A DNA stretch of 64,000 nt from Porphyromonas crevioricanis (GCF_900167225.1 NZ_FUXH01000009.1:1-64000), one strand, 5' to 3'. Positions 10,214 through 20,067 are shown, numbered from the stretch's first letter. The notes: a model not told the origin generated them from the letters alone. A program made the numbers and translations.

Positions 10214-11248
10214 ATGACAGAGCGGTTGTACATCCTTGAGGATGCTGATCCTCAAATTTTTGTTGGTGCTAATAAGGCTAATATCGTGCTGCTTACAAAC
10301 CTATACCCCAAGCTGCGAATTGTAGCGCATGGCAACGTGGTGAAAGTTCTTGGCGAAATGCACGAAACAGACATGATGATGTATATCCTTGACAAGCTGG
10401 AAAAACACTGCAACAAATACAATCGACTGACAGAGGAGGATGTTATCCGGTTGACACGAGGTGAAAGTGAAAAAGAGGAATCAACAACCTCCAAGCACCA
10501 TATACTATATGGTGTAAATGGTAAGGCTATTGCAGCCAAAGGACGAAATCAGGAGAGATTGGTGGAAGCATTCGACCGAAATGATATGGTGTTTGCCATA
10601 GGTCCTGCAGGTTCGGGGAAAACATTCATAGCCATCAGTCTGGCCGTGCGTGCCCTCAAGACCAGACAAGTAAAACGAATCATTCTCTCGCGCCCAGCAG
10701 TCGAAGCAGGGGAAAAGTTAGGCTTTTTGCCAGGAGAGATGAAGGACAAACTGGATCCATATCTGCAGCCTCTATATGATGCTCTCGGAGAAATGATACC
10801 ACAAGCCAAGCTCAAAGACTACATAGAAAATGGCACTATACAGATCGCTCCCTTGGCTTACATGAGAGGGCGTACCCTTAGTGATGCTGTGGTCATTCTC
10901 GATGAGGCTCAGAATACAACCCTGCACCAAATGAAGATGTTTCTCACCCGTTTGGGACAGAGGGGCAAAATGATCATCACAGGAGACACGACCCAAATAG
11001 ACCTGCCAAGAGGAGTGTCATCCGGTCTAATTCGTGCTCTTAAAATTCTCGAACACACAGAAGGAATTAGTACCATACAGCTAAATAAATCCGACATTGT
11101 ACGTCATCCTCTGGTGGAACGTATAGTAGCCGCCTACGAAGCAGCTCGGCCAAGAGAAGAAGGAGAAGAAGAAGAAGAAGAAGAAGAAAAAACACCGACA
11201 GAAACACAAACGGCAGAAAGGCTCGAAACGGATAGACCCTTAGTGTAA
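10214..11248 (+). CDS. phoH: PhoH-family ATPase
   Basis: A 344-aa cytoplasmic P-loop ATPase of the PhoH/PhoL group. Walker A is GPAGSGKTF and Walker B is VVILDEAQN. The N-terminal 100 residues are the usual PhoH leader domain. The family is linked to RNA metabolism and phosphate or stress responses, but its exact role is not settled. The C-terminus carries an acidic run of eight Glu encoded by eight GAA triplets at 11165-11188, a simple repeat likely to vary in length without breaking the frame. The ATG at 10214 follows a TAA of an upstream open frame and gives a normal N-terminus. Confidence 0.9.
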   Translation: MTERLYILEDADPQIFVGANKANIVLLTNLYPKLRIVAHGNVVKVLGEMHETDMMMYILDKLEKHCNKYNRLTEEDVIRLTRGESEKEESTTSKHHILYGVNGKAIAAKGRNQERLVEAFDRNDMVFAIGPAGSGKTFIAISLAVRALKTRQVKRIILSRPAVEAGEKLGFLPGEMKDKLDPYLQPLYDALGEMIPQAKLKDYIENGTIQIAPLAYMRGRTLSDAVVILDEAQNTTLHQMKMFLTRLGQRGKMIITGDTTQIDLPRGVSSGLIRALKILEHTEGISTIQLNKSDIVRHPLVERIVAAYEAARPREEGEEEEEEEEKTPTETQTAERLETDRPLV

Positions 11249-11363
11249 CCAAAATTGGCACACAATTAGATAGAAGACAAGGATGTCAATCCCAAATCAA
11301 AACAAGACAACAAGTAGTAATTGGCAAACATATCACCCAATAAATACTCACAAAGACAATCTT

Positions 11364-12311
11364 ATGAACCAAACGCTCGTAAAATCCGACTTTCGATTTG
11401 AAGGTCAGACAGACGTATATCATGGCAAAGTACGCGATGTATACTTTTTCGGCAAAGACTATATTGCAATGCTTGCCACAGACAGAATCTCTGCTTTCGA
11501 TGTAATCCTGCCTGCCGGTATACCTTTCAAGGGACAAGTTCTGAACCAAATCGCAGCCTATTTTCTGGATGCAACATCCGACATTGTTCCGAACTGGAAA
11601 ATCAGCACCCCCGATCCAATGGTAACAATAGGGCACCGCTGCGAACCATTCAAGGTGGAAATGGTGATCCGTGGCTACATCACCGGATCAGCCTGGCGTG
11701 CATACAAACAAGGAGAACGCTGCATTTGTGGCATAGAACTGCCGGAAGGTCTGAAAGAAAATCAACGCTTCGACAAACCAATCATTACTCCAACCACAAA
11801 AGCCGACGAAGGGCACGATGAAAATATCAGTCGAGAAGAAATCATTGCACAAGGGCTGGTATCTGAGGAGGATTACGCACAAATCGAACGTTATACCTAC
11901 GCTCTCTTTGAGCGTGGGCAACGCATGGCAGCGGAGCGTGGTCTCATATTGGTAGACACCAAATACGAATTCGGAAAAAAAGACGGGAGAATATATCTCA
12001 TAGACGAGATACATACACCTGACTCCAGCCGATATTTCTATGCCGATGGGTATGAAGAACGATTTGAAAAGGGAGAGGCTCAGAAACAACTCTCCAAAGA
12101 ATTTGTAAGGCAATGGCTCATCGAAAACGGATTTGAGGGAAAAGCCGGACAAAAAATTCCAGAAATGACACCTGAATACTGCCGTTCCGTGTCAGACCGA
12201 TACATAGAGCTGTACGAAAAAGTTACCGGAAAGACTTTTGAACGCTGCCCAAGCGAAAATATCACAGAGCGCATACACAGCAATATAGTGGAGGCTCTCA
12301 AGAACCTCTAA
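11364..12311 (+). CDS. purC: SAICAR synthetase (phosphoribosylaminoimidazole-succinocarboxamide synthase)
   Basis: Purine step 8, which joins CAIR and aspartate using ATP. 315 aa from ATG 11364 ([15 protein letters not shown]), the size normal for Bacteroidetes. An in-frame ATG at 11283 would add 27 residues not typical of the family. Motifs include [10 protein letters not shown] near the N-terminus, [11 protein letters not shown], and LVDTKYEFG followed by [13 protein letters not shown]. It is followed by a strong terminator-like hairpin. Confidence 0.95.
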   Translation: MNQTLVKSDFRFEGQTDVYHGKVRDVYFFGKDYIAMLATDRISAFDVILPAGIPFKGQVLNQIAAYFLDATSDIVPNWKISTPDPMVTIGHRCEPFKVEMVIRGYITGSAWRAYKQGERCICGIELPEGLKENQRFDKPIITPTTKADEGHDENISREEIIAQGLVSEEDYAQIERYTYALFERGQRMAAERGLILVDTKYEFGKKDGRIYLIDEIHTPDSSRYFYADGYEERFEKGEAQKQLSKEFVRQWLIENGFEGKAGQKIPEMTPEYCRSVSDRYIELYEKVTGKTFERCPSENITERIHSNIVEALKNL

Positions 12312-12322
12312 GAAAGTTTCAC

Positions 12323-12394
12323 AGGACAATTCGGTAGGTCCGGAGATATTATCTCCCATTCCTCTACCTCCGAATTGTCCTTTCTCTTTTTGTT
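12323..12394 (+). terminator. Terminator-like long hairpin after purC
   Basis: A perfect 12-bp stem, AGGACAATTCGG at 12323-12334 with its complement at 12370-12381, encloses a smaller hairpin (GGAGA/TCTCC) and is followed by a T-rich stretch. It begins 12 bp after the purC stop. It also argues against starting the next gene at an upstream in-frame ATG at 12375, which would fall within the hairpin arm. Confidence 0.75.
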
Positions 12395-12422
12395 TTACTC
12401 CTCCAACTCCTTAAAATCGCGT

Positions 12423-13145
12423 ATGGTTACTCCCTACAACGACAAAGAAGAAAAAAGCGAGCAGGTACGCCGGATGTTCAATCATATAGCATCGGGATAC
12501 GACCGTATCAACCACTTAATATCCTGGGGGATGGACAGATATTGGCGCAACAAAGCCATTGAATTGCTACAACCATACCATCCGGAGAGAATACTCGATA
12601 TTGCGACCGGAACAGCCGACTTTGCCATCAACATAGCCACACAACTCCCCAACCTAAAACATATTGATGGGATAGATATTTCGGATGAAATGCTCCGAAT
12701 AGCTGCCGAGAAAATACGGGTGGAAGGATTGGAACATTTGATTGAATTGAAGAAAGCAGATGCAACCGAACTCCCCTTCGAGGATAATGAATTCGATGCA
12801 GTCACAATAGCCTTCGGGCTACGAAATGTAGACCGGATAGATGTAGCATTGGCTGAAGCCTATCGAATTCTCAAACCCGGCGCACCCATGCTTATTTTAG
12901 AGCTATCGGAACCAACCAACGGTTTTTTGCGAGCCGGTTATAAATTTTATGCACATAAAATCCTCCCCTTATTGGGGCGGACTCTTTCTCTTGACAAGCA
13001 AGCGTACAAATATCTACCAGAGTCTATCGGAGCTGTTCCTCAACGCAAAGACTTGGTAAGCATAATGGAAAAGACAGGCTTTGTAGAGACTTTCTTTCGG
13101 TCTATTTCACCAGGAGTCGTTACCATATACTTAGGCATGAAATGA
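12423..13145 (+). CDS. ubiE: Demethylmenaquinone methyltransferase
   Basis: A 240-aa class I SAM methyltransferase of the UbiE/MenG family, last step of menaquinone synthesis. Diagnostic segments are GYDRINHLISWGMDRYWR, the SAM loop DIATGTADFAI, and AFGLRNVDR. The start ATG 12423 (MVTPYNDKEEK) was preferred to 12375, which lies in the terminator hairpin of purC. Its stop overlaps the aroE start by 4 bp (ATGA). Confidence 0.95.
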   Translation: MVTPYNDKEEKSEQVRRMFNHIASGYDRINHLISWGMDRYWRNKAIELLQPYHPERILDIATGTADFAINIATQLPNLKHIDGIDISDEMLRIAAEKIRVEGLEHLIELKKADATELPFEDNEFDAVTIAFGLRNVDRIDVALAEAYRILKPGAPMLILELSEPTNGFLRAGYKFYAHKILPLLGRTLSLDKQAYKYLPESIGAVPQRKDLVSIMEKTGFVETFFRSISPGVVTIYLGMK

Positions 13146-13894
13146 CAGAGTATGGTCTCATAGGTTTTCCTCTGGAACATTCGGCTTCGGCATCCTATTT
13201 CAACGATAAATTTCATCGATTGGGTATAAAAGCCCATTATCGGCTATTCCCTCTACCAAACATATCGGAATTCCCATCGTTTTTGGCCTCTCATCCTTTC
13301 CTGTGTGGCCTTAATGTGACCAGTCCGCACAAAATAGCCGTAATCGACTACCTTGATGAGCTGGATCCTCTGGCTCATGATGTGGGAGCTGTCAATACAA
13401 TACGGATAGAGCGCAGCACATCTTCGTACTCTCTCAAAGGATACAATACAGACGTCGTTGGTTTCCGGCAAAGCCTCATACCTCACCTCAAAAGGTTCGG
13501 GCATGGGGCAGCTCTCATTTTGGGAAATGGTGGAGCATCCAAAGCTGTCCGTAAAGCTCTGGATCAGCTACAAATAGAACACCTAACTCTCAGTCGTCAT
13601 TGCTCCACAGAAAACATAGGTTTGCTTCCCTATCAAGACTTCGATTGGGAGAGACTTCAAGACTTCAGTATCGTGATCAATGCCACTCCTTTGGGGATGC
13701 CTCCTCATGAAGATGAATGTCCTCGGATAGACTATAGTAGGCTAAGCGACAGACATCTTTGCTACGATCTTATCTACAATCCTCCTAAGACTCTTTTTCT
13801 ACAAAGAGCCGAAAGCCAAGGTGCTATGTATGTCAATGGGAGAGAAATGCTGGAAGCTCAGGCCGAGGCCGCCTATCATATCTGGTCCAGGTAA
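13142..13894 (+). CDS. aroE: Shikimate dehydrogenase
   Basis: A 250-aa NADPH-dependent enzyme of the shikimate pathway (3-dehydroshikimate to shikimate). The substrate-binding HSASASYFND and the catalytic Lys in NVTSPHK are present, as are NTDVVGF and the nucleotide-binding GNGGASKAV. At 250 residues it is slightly shorter than the E. coli enzyme (272), which is normal in this phylum. It is translationally coupled to the menaquinone methyltransferase by a 4-bp overlap. Menaquinone derives from chorismate, so the pairing makes metabolic sense. Confidence 0.95.
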   Translation: MTEYGLIGFPLEHSASASYFNDKFHRLGIKAHYRLFPLPNISEFPSFLASHPFLCGLNVTSPHKIAVIDYLDELDPLAHDVGAVNTIRIERSTSSYSLKGYNTDVVGFRQSLIPHLKRFGHGAALILGNGGASKAVRKALDQLQIEHLTLSRHCSTENIGLLPYQDFDWERLQDFSIVINATPLGMPPHEDECPRIDYSRLSDRHLCYDLIYNPPKTLFLQRAESQGAMYVNGREMLEAQAEAAYHIWSR

Positions 13895-13928
13895 CAGAAA
13901 ATAATCGAAAGCAATCCTAAACTTCCAT

Positions 13929-14855
13929 TTGTCAGTCTCAAGTATGCCAAGAAACAGTTACATAGACTTTGCCACTTTCCTTTCCCATTACTTTCCGGGC
14001 CAAAAAGTGCAAAAAATATCTGTCAATGCTTCCCAGAAATGCCCAACTAGAGATGGAAAATTGGGAAAAGGAGGCTGTACCTACTGCAATAACGCAAGTT
14101 TCAGTCCGGCCTACGCATCAGCAAACAAATCTATTAGCGAGCAGCTCTCTGAAGGGATCGCATTCTTCTCCCACAAATACCCCACAATGGTCTATCTGGC
14201 ATACTTCCAGGCTTATACAGCGACCTATGGAGAGGAGCAAGATTTAATAAGTAAATATGAGGAGGCCGTGCTCTATCCGGGGGTTGTGGGTTTGGTAATC
14301 GGCACCAGGCCGGACTGTATGTCCGACAGCCTGCTGAGCTATCTATCCGATCTGTCCAAACGGTGTTTCGTATTGATTGAATATGGAGTAGAATCGACCT
14401 TGGACAAAACATTGGCTCTCATACAACGTGGACATAATTTTGCCTGCAGTGCAGAAACAATTCACCGGACTCATCAAGCAGGCTTGCTCGTGGGAGCTCA
14501 TCTGATATTAGGACTTCCCGATGAAACAAGGGAGGAAATGCTTTCTCATGCCGATCGGCTCTCAACTCTACCTATCGACACACTCAAATTGCACCAATTA
14601 CAAATTATCAAAGGCAGCCTTATGGCGCATGACTATACCATTCATCCGGAGAAATACCATTTCATGACAGAGGATGAATATGTAGAACTATGTGTCGATT
14701 TTATACAACGCCTCAGACCGGATATTGTACTCGAACGCTTTGTCTCATCCTCTCCTCCTCAACTCATTTTGGCTCCACATTGGGGCAAAAAGAACTACCA
14801 GTTTGTAGAACTTATCCGTCGAAAACTCAATGAAAACAGGGGTCTCAACAATTGA
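13929..14855 (+). CDS. YhcC-family radical SAM protein (TIGR01212)
   Basis: A 308-aa radical SAM protein of the YhcC/TIGR01212 group. The cluster-binding cysteines are in CPTRDGKLGKGGCTYCNN, which has the long first spacer typical of this family, rather than the classical CxxxCxxC. Later motifs include GTRPDCM, EYGVES and GLPDETREEML. The family's reaction is not established. It starts 34 bp after aroE and is probably co-transcribed. The start could also be the ATG five codons downstream (MPRNSYID). Confidence 0.85.
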   Translation: MSVSSMPRNSYIDFATFLSHYFPGQKVQKISVNASQKCPTRDGKLGKGGCTYCNNASFSPAYASANKSISEQLSEGIAFFSHKYPTMVYLAYFQAYTATYGEEQDLISKYEEAVLYPGVVGLVIGTRPDCMSDSLLSYLSDLSKRCFVLIEYGVESTLDKTLALIQRGHNFACSAETIHRTHQAGLLVGAHLILGLPDETREEMLSHADRLSTLPIDTLKLHQLQIIKGSLMAHDYTIHPEKYHFMTEDEYVELCVDFIQRLRPDIVLERFVSSSPPQLILAPHWGKKNYQFVELIRRKLNENRGLNN

Positions 14856-14891
14856 AATAAAAACTCAAAACCAAATAGAATAGGAAATATT

Positions 14892-15719
14892 ATGGGCAAG
14901 ACTGTGACAACATTCTTAGTTGATGGAGATCCCAAGGGAACACAATATGCATTCGTCAGCAACAAGATTTGTCAGGTATTTGTAGTTCCTCGATCAAATC
15001 TATCTTACCTGAGCGAACAGCAGAAGTTACAAAAACCGGCTCTCTATATTCTCATTGGAGAGGACAACATGGAAAACCCACAGGCATATATAGGGGAAAC
15101 AGAAAACTTCCGTGAGCGAGTAAGAGATCATGACAACAAAAAAGGATTCTGGCAGAAAGCTCTCATTTTCGTCTCCAAGGATGCTGACATGACTAAAGTC
15201 GATGTACAATATTTGGAGCATAGAGCTGTAGCGGAGGCCACTAAAGCGAACTCGTTCGAGCTAAAGGAAAACAAACAGATCCCCAAAGCACCTAACTTAC
15301 CTGAATATCAACAAGATACAATGGATGAGTTTTTTGATGATGTCAAATTTCTTTCTTCATTCGTTGGGTGCAATATCTTTGAGACTCTTCAGCCCAGAGA
15401 GGAACACTTGTTTTATATCCGAGGAAAAGATTGTTGGGCGAAAGGGATCTATGGATCTTCCGGATTCACTGTATTGACAGACAGTTCTATCTCGAGGAAA
15501 ACAGCCCCATCCTTCCAAAGGAAGGAGCTGAGAGAGAAAAAACTGAGAGAGAATGGTTTGGAAAAAGGAGATTCCTGCATCCTAACTTCAGACCTCACAT
15601 TCTCCAGTCCAAGCTCTGCTGCATCTTTTTGCCTCGGCCGAAGTGCTAATGGTTGGGAACAGTGGAAAGATAAAGAAGGACGAACACTGGATGCCGTATA
15701 CCGAAAGCAGCTGGAATAA
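14892..15719 (+). CDS. GIY-YIG nuclease-family protein with DUF4357 C-terminal domain
   Basis: A 275-aa protein. The GIY-YIG core shows ALYILIGEDN, then AYIGETENFRERVRDH and the catalytic-type EHRAVAEA. The last about 65 residues (GLEKGDSCILTSD ... SANGWEQWKD) form a DUF4357 domain. Proteins of this layout are found scattered in bacteria, often beside restriction or mobile genes, and their target is unknown. Here it stands alone between a radical SAM gene and dnaN, so any defence role is only a guess. The canonical first motif is YILIG rather than GIY, with YIG retained. Confidence 0.8.
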   Translation: MGKTVTTFLVDGDPKGTQYAFVSNKICQVFVVPRSNLSYLSEQQKLQKPALYILIGEDNMENPQAYIGETENFRERVRDHDNKKGFWQKALIFVSKDADMTKVDVQYLEHRAVAEATKANSFELKENKQIPKAPNLPEYQQDTMDEFFDDVKFLSSFVGCNIFETLQPREEHLFYIRGKDCWAKGIYGSSGFTVLTDSSISRKTAPSFQRKELREKKLRENGLEKGDSCILTSDLTFSSPSSAASFCLGRSANGWEQWKDKEGRTLDAVYRKQLE

Positions 15720-15951
15720 AGGTTTGATTAAGAAAAGTCTTTTGAGAATCTTTTTGGCAGCTACTTTCGGACCTTATCGCATATCGGGCAAAGCTGTCTT
15801 ACGAACTCCGAATTGCAGTGCCTCCTCAACTTTACAATCGCACTAAAGAGAGCTATTTTCCTCTGCAAAACAAGCTGTCTACAAGCTCCTCCCCCATTGT
15901 ATGCTTATTTCTTATATTTGCTCATTGAAAGAATAACAAAAACACAATACA
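15720..15951 (+). promoter_or_regulatory. dnaN upstream region with TATATTTG -7 box
   Basis: A 232-bp gap. A TAnnTTTG element (TATATTTG) at 15913-15920 lies 31 bp before the dnaN start. No -33 TTTG is at the expected spacing. I saw no DnaA-box cluster, so there is no support for a replication origin here despite the presence of dnaN. Confidence 0.4.
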
Positions 15952-17094
15952 ATGAAGTTTGAAGTTTCCAGCAGCAAGATGCAGCAACTCTTGCAGGCGG
16001 TTTCGCGTGTGATAACCCCACGGGTGAACATTCCAGTACTGGAGTGTGTCCTCTTTGAACTCAAAGGCAACACTCTCCGACTGACAGGAGCAGATCCCGG
16101 CACCAGACTCGAAGGGGAATTGGAGGTCAACAACCTGACAGGGGAGGATGGTTCCTTCGCCATCTTGCAACGAGTACTACTTGACCCAATCAAGGAAATG
16201 CCCGAACAGCCGATAACTTTCGATGTGGATCTGAAAACTCTCAACGCCCAAATCAATTACAACAGTGGCCAATACACTTTTGTAGTAAAAGAGGCTGATA
16301 CCTACCCTCGCCCTCTGGACGATGATGAGACCAAGCAAAGCCTGCACATCTCCGTGGGCAATCTGCTCAAGGGAATCAATGCGACCCTCTTTGCTACGAG
16401 CAATGATGACAGACGTCCCATCATGACGGGGGTGTACATGGATATTTTCCAAGATAAGATCGTCTTTGTAGGTTCAGATGGGAAAATGCTTGTTCGCCAG
16501 CAAAACTATGAAGTAAAGGCCACGGAAAAAATGGGTTTCTGCCTACCAAAAAAGGTTGCCACTCTTATCAGTCGTTCGCTACTGCAACACGAAGACAACG
16601 ATGATATGATTGAAATGATTTATTCAGAAAAATTCATCCAACTACGTCTTCCATCATACACACTCTCAGGACGCTTATTGGAAGGACGATACCCAAACTA
16701 TAATAGTGTCATTCCCACACAGTGGCCGTTAGAGGTGGTAGTAGACAGGCTCTTGCTCCTCTCTGCTGCCAAACGAGTATCGGTGTTCGCCAGCGAAAGT
16801 GCCAATATGCTACGCTTTGAGTTTTCTCCCGAGGGCATCAAACTATCTGCCAACGATTTCGATTTTTCTGTTTCAGCAGAGGAAATGGTCAAAGCAGACT
16901 GCCCAGCTGATATAGACCTCAAAATGGGTTTTGAGTCAACCGTTCTACAGGCAACTCTCCAAGCGATTAACAGCTCAGAAGTCAAACTCTGTCTCACAGA
17001 TCAGGTGAGAGCTTGCGTGATCGTGCCGTGTGACAGTGAAGAAAGCATAGACCAAGCTAGCTTGATCCTTCCCATGAGACTGATAGGAGAATGA
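15952..17094 (+). CDS. dnaN: DNA polymerase III beta subunit (sliding clamp)
   Basis: A 380-aa clamp with the three tandem beta-clamp folds (about 1-125, 126-250, 251-380). It starts MKFEVSSSKMQQLLQAVSRV and ends ASLILPMRLIGE, where the terminal LPMR forms part of the peptide-binding pocket. It clamps around DNA and tethers polymerase III and repair enzymes. Its stop overlaps the next gene, an epsilon-like exonuclease, by 4 bp, so two parts of the replication apparatus are coupled. Confidence 0.97.
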   Translation: MKFEVSSSKMQQLLQAVSRVITPRVNIPVLECVLFELKGNTLRLTGADPGTRLEGELEVNNLTGEDGSFAILQRVLLDPIKEMPEQPITFDVDLKTLNAQINYNSGQYTFVVKEADTYPRPLDDDETKQSLHISVGNLLKGINATLFATSNDDRRPIMTGVYMDIFQDKIVFVGSDGKMLVRQQNYEVKATEKMGFCLPKKVATLISRSLLQHEDNDDMIEMIYSEKFIQLRLPSYTLSGRLLEGRYPNYNSVIPTQWPLEVVVDRLLLLSAAKRVSVFASESANMLRFEFSPEGIKLSANDFDFSVSAEEMVKADCPADIDLKMGFESTVLQATLQAINSSEVKLCLTDQVRACVIVPCDSEESIDQASLILPMRLIGE

Positions 17095-17861
17095 AATTAA
17101 ATCTCAAAAAACCCATCGTTTTTTTCGACCTGGAAACGACGGGGGTAGATGTTTCGCGAGACAGGATAGTAGAAATCTCTCTACTCAAGATATCCCCTAA
17201 TGGGGAGGAGTTCTGCCGTACACGCCGGATCAACCCCGAAATGCATATCCCGGAAGCATCCACTGCTTTGCATGGAATTAGCGATGAAGATGTCAAGGAC
17301 TGTCCGACTTTTGGGCAGGTAGCCAAAAGCCTATTGGAAATCATTAAGGGTTGCGACATAGCCGGGTTCAATAGTAACCGCTTCGATGTTCCAATGCTTG
17401 TAGAGGAATTCCTACGTTGCGGTTTCAGTGAAGAATTTCACAACCGCCACTTTGTAGACGTGCAGACTATCTATCACAAATTGGAGCGTCGAACCCTCTC
17501 GGCTGCCTATAAATTCTATTGTGGCAAAGATCTGGAGAATGCTCATTCGGCAGAAGCAGACACAAGAGCGACCTACGAAGTACTTATGGCACAGCTGGAT
17601 CGTTATCCAGAAGAATTGCAAAACGATATTCCGTTTTTGGCTGAATTTTCGGCACATAACCGAAATGTAGATTTCGCCGGTCGCATGGTGTACAACGATG
17701 CAGGAGAAGCAGTCATCAATTTCGGCAAGTACAAGGGATGTAAAGCAACCGAAGTCCTCGCCAAAGATCCCGGATACTATGGTTGGATCATGCAGTCCGA
17801 TTTCCCTCTTGACACGAAAAATGCATTTACACGTATTCGTCTGGCAAGCAGTAACAACTGA
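17091..17861 (+). CDS. DnaQ/epsilon-like 3'-5' exonuclease
   Basis: A 256-aa DEDDh exonuclease. Exo I is FFDLETTG, Exo II lies in AGFNSNRFDVPML, and Exo III has the His in NAHSAEADTRATYE. A C-terminal domain (about 190-256, VINFGKYKG ... DPGYYGWIMQSDFP) is the extension seen in Bacteroidetes proofreading-type exonucleases. It overlaps dnaN by 4 bp, which favours a role as the replicative proofreading subunit, though a separate repair exonuclease is possible. Confidence 0.85.
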   Translation: MKLNLKKPIVFFDLETTGVDVSRDRIVEISLLKISPNGEEFCRTRRINPEMHIPEASTALHGISDEDVKDCPTFGQVAKSLLEIIKGCDIAGFNSNRFDVPMLVEEFLRCGFSEEFHNRHFVDVQTIYHKLERRTLSAAYKFYCGKDLENAHSAEADTRATYEVLMAQLDRYPEELQNDIPFLAEFSAHNRNVDFAGRMVYNDAGEAVINFGKYKGCKATEVLAKDPGYYGWIMQSDFPLDTKNAFTRIRLASSNN

Positions 17862-17911
17862 AACCCGATAAACCACTCTTCCCCGTCACCCCATTTGCCA
17901 TACTTACCCAC

Positions 17912-19156
17912 ATGACAGATCTCTCTTCTCTTGCCGGCAAACATATCATAGTAGGCATAACCGGCAGCATCGCTGCCTACAAATCCGTACAGCTCTGCCG
18001 GCTGCTCATAAAGGCCGGTGCTGAGGTGCAAGTTGTAATAACGCCATCGGGCAAGGAGTTTATCACACCCCTAACCCTCTCCACAATCACGTCCAAACCT
18101 GTCATAAGTGAGTTTTTCTCCCGCAAAGACGGCTCATGGCACAGCCATGTCGATTTAGGATTATGGGCCGATGCGATGTTAGTTGCCCCAGCTTCTGCTG
18201 CAACGATAGGAAAAATGGCAAATGGTGTAGCGGATAATATGCTTATCACGACCTATCTCTCCTGTAAGGCTCCCATATTCGTGGCCCCAGCCATGGATTT
18301 GGATATGTATAAGCATCCTTCTACCTGCGCCAACATAGAGCGACTCAAAAAATTTGGGAATAGGGTGATAGAAGCCAAGGAAGGAGAATTAGCCAGCCAC
18401 TTGATTGGCAAGGGGCGCATGGAAGAACCAGAGATATTGGTTCAGGTGTTGGCTGAGTTTTTTGCCACACAATCGGACAATGCTCCGGCTCACCTACTAC
18501 CCTATCGGAACAAACGAATCCTCATAACAGCCGGTCCCACACATGAAGCAATAGATCCGGTGCGCTTCATCGGAAACCACTCAACCGGTCGTATGGGGAT
18601 CGCCTTGGCTGATACATTAGCTACGCAGGGAGCAGAGGTCAATCTTGTTTTAGGACCATCCGCCCTGCTACCATCCCACCACAGAGTCAATGTCCGGCAC
18701 ATCACCTCTGCAATAGAGATGCGGGACTGCTGTCTACAACTTTTCCCTTCGACGGACATTGCGATCATGACGGCAGCAGTGGCAGATTACAGACCGAAAG
18801 AGGTCGCTAAGCAAAAGATCAAAAGAGAAGACAAACAAAGTATGGAGATCAAATTGGTTGCCAATCCGGATATTGCTGCAACCCTCGGCGAACTCAAAAA
18901 TCCTTCTCAACTGCTTGTTGGCTTTGCTCTCGAGACAGGAGAAGGAATAACTGAAGCCAAGAAAAAAATCCAAAACAAAAATCTGGATACTATTATCTTG
19001 AACAGTTTACAAGATAAGGGGGCCGGATTTGGAGGAGAAACGAATAAGGTAACGATCATAGATAGAGATGGCTCCATTCGATCATACCCTCTGAAGAGTA
19101 AAGAATCCGTAGCAAAAGATATTGCCGATTTCATTGCGTTAAAACTCAACCTATGA
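17912..19156 (+). CDS. coaBC: Bifunctional phosphopantothenoylcysteine decarboxylase / phosphopantothenate-cysteine ligase
   Basis: A 414-aa fusion enzyme of CoA synthesis. The N-terminal FMN-dependent CoaC half begins GITGSIAAYKS and has the active-site His in SWHSHVDLGLWAD and the AMDLDMY segment. The C-terminal CoaB half starts near residue 195 with RILITAGPTHEAIDPVRFIGN and includes MTAAVADYRP. Length and order are standard. It overlaps the DUF4835 gene by 4 bp. Confidence 0.96.
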   Translation: MTDLSSLAGKHIIVGITGSIAAYKSVQLCRLLIKAGAEVQVVITPSGKEFITPLTLSTITSKPVISEFFSRKDGSWHSHVDLGLWADAMLVAPASAATIGKMANGVADNMLITTYLSCKAPIFVAPAMDLDMYKHPSTCANIERLKKFGNRVIEAKEGELASHLIGKGRMEEPEILVQVLAEFFATQSDNAPAHLLPYRNKRILITAGPTHEAIDPVRFIGNHSTGRMGIALADTLATQGAEVNLVLGPSALLPSHHRVNVRHITSAIEMRDCCLQLFPSTDIAIMTAAVADYRPKEVAKQKIKREDKQSMEIKLVANPDIAATLGELKNPSQLLVGFALETGEGITEAKKKIQNKNLDTIILNSLQDKGAGFGGETNKVTIIDRDGSIRSYPLKSKESVAKDIADFIALKLNL

Positions 19157-20067
19157 AAATATCCGTTTCAGGCTACTGGCTCTCCTTTATACTTTTCCTA
19201 CTCTTGCCTCTACAAGGGTTGTCACAGGAATTGAATGCTAAAGTCAGCATCAATACAGATGCTTTGGGGGGTAGTGTGGAGCGTAGTCAATACGAAGAAC
19301 TGGAGAGGAAACTCTCTGAATTGCTCAACAATACACGCTGGACACATGGCACTTTCTCCCCTGCAGAACGAATCGAGTGTAATTTCAGCTTAAATATCTT
19401 AACCCGAACAGACGAGACCAAATACACGGCCGACTTGTCCGTAACGGCCCGACGACCAGTTTTCAACGCATCGTATGTAAGCCCGCTTTTCGTATACCGA
19501 GACCGAGAACTAAACTTCCTCTATGATCCTTACACCCCGATAGAGTGGAATCCGGCTAACATAGAGAGTAATCTGCTTGCAACACTCATCTTCTACACCT
19601 ATGCAATACTGACATACGACTTCGATAGTTTTGCTCCCTTAGGAGGAAATCCATACCGATCGGAAATGAGACAGTTGGTTGCTGCAGCCCAAACCAAGCA
19701 GGATTGGAATGGTTGGGATGCATTCAAAAGTGATAGAAATAGATATGCCTTGGCTGAAGCTCTTAATGATCCGGTACAAGAACCTGTACGAAAAGCCTGG
19801 TACATATTTCATCGCAAAGGTTTGGACGAAATGGTGGGGAATGCTAATCGAGGACGGAGCAACATTATTTCCACTATTGAGCTACTGGAAACAGTGCACA
19901 AGGAAAAACCGGTATCTCCCCTCTTGAACATCTTTGCGATGACAAAGCTCGAAGAGCTTGTCTCCATCCTCTCCAAGGCTTCTACTTCAGAAAAACAAGA
20001 CTTGAGTAAACGCCTGCTCAAGCTCTTTCCTACAGAACAGAACAAGATAGATCGCCTAAAAAAATAA
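19153..20067 (+). CDS. DUF4835 family secreted protein (labelled PorD in some T9SS annotations)
   Basis: A 304-aa protein with a signal peptide ending near LQGLSQ (residue 24). It matches the Bacteroidetes-only DUF4835 family, which some annotation sources call type IX secretion protein PorD. I recall that label but cannot verify it here. The mature protein is mostly mixed alpha/beta with no membrane segment, so it is probably periplasmic. It lies in the run coaBC-DUF4835-recN with a 4-bp overlap upstream and 12 bp downstream. The fixed neighbours say little about function. Confidence 0.75.
   Translation: MKISVSGYWLSFILFLLLPLQGLSQELNAKVSINTDALGGSVERSQYEELERKLSELLNNTRWTHGTFSPAERIECNFSLNILTRTDETKYTADLSVTARRPVFNASYVSPLFVYRDRELNFLYDPYTPIEWNPANIESNLLATLIFYTYAILTYDFDSFAPLGGNPYRSEMRQLVAAAQTKQDWNGWDAFKSDRNRYALAEALNDPVQEPVRKAWYIFHRKGLDEMVGNANRGRSNIISTIELLETVHKEKPVSPLLNIFAMTKLEELVSILSKASTSEKQDLSKRLLKLFPTEQNKIDRLKK

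Noticed and set aside
15720-15951. Replication origin next to dnaN
   Set aside because: No DnaA-box cluster or AT-rich unwinding element was seen, and dnaA is absent.
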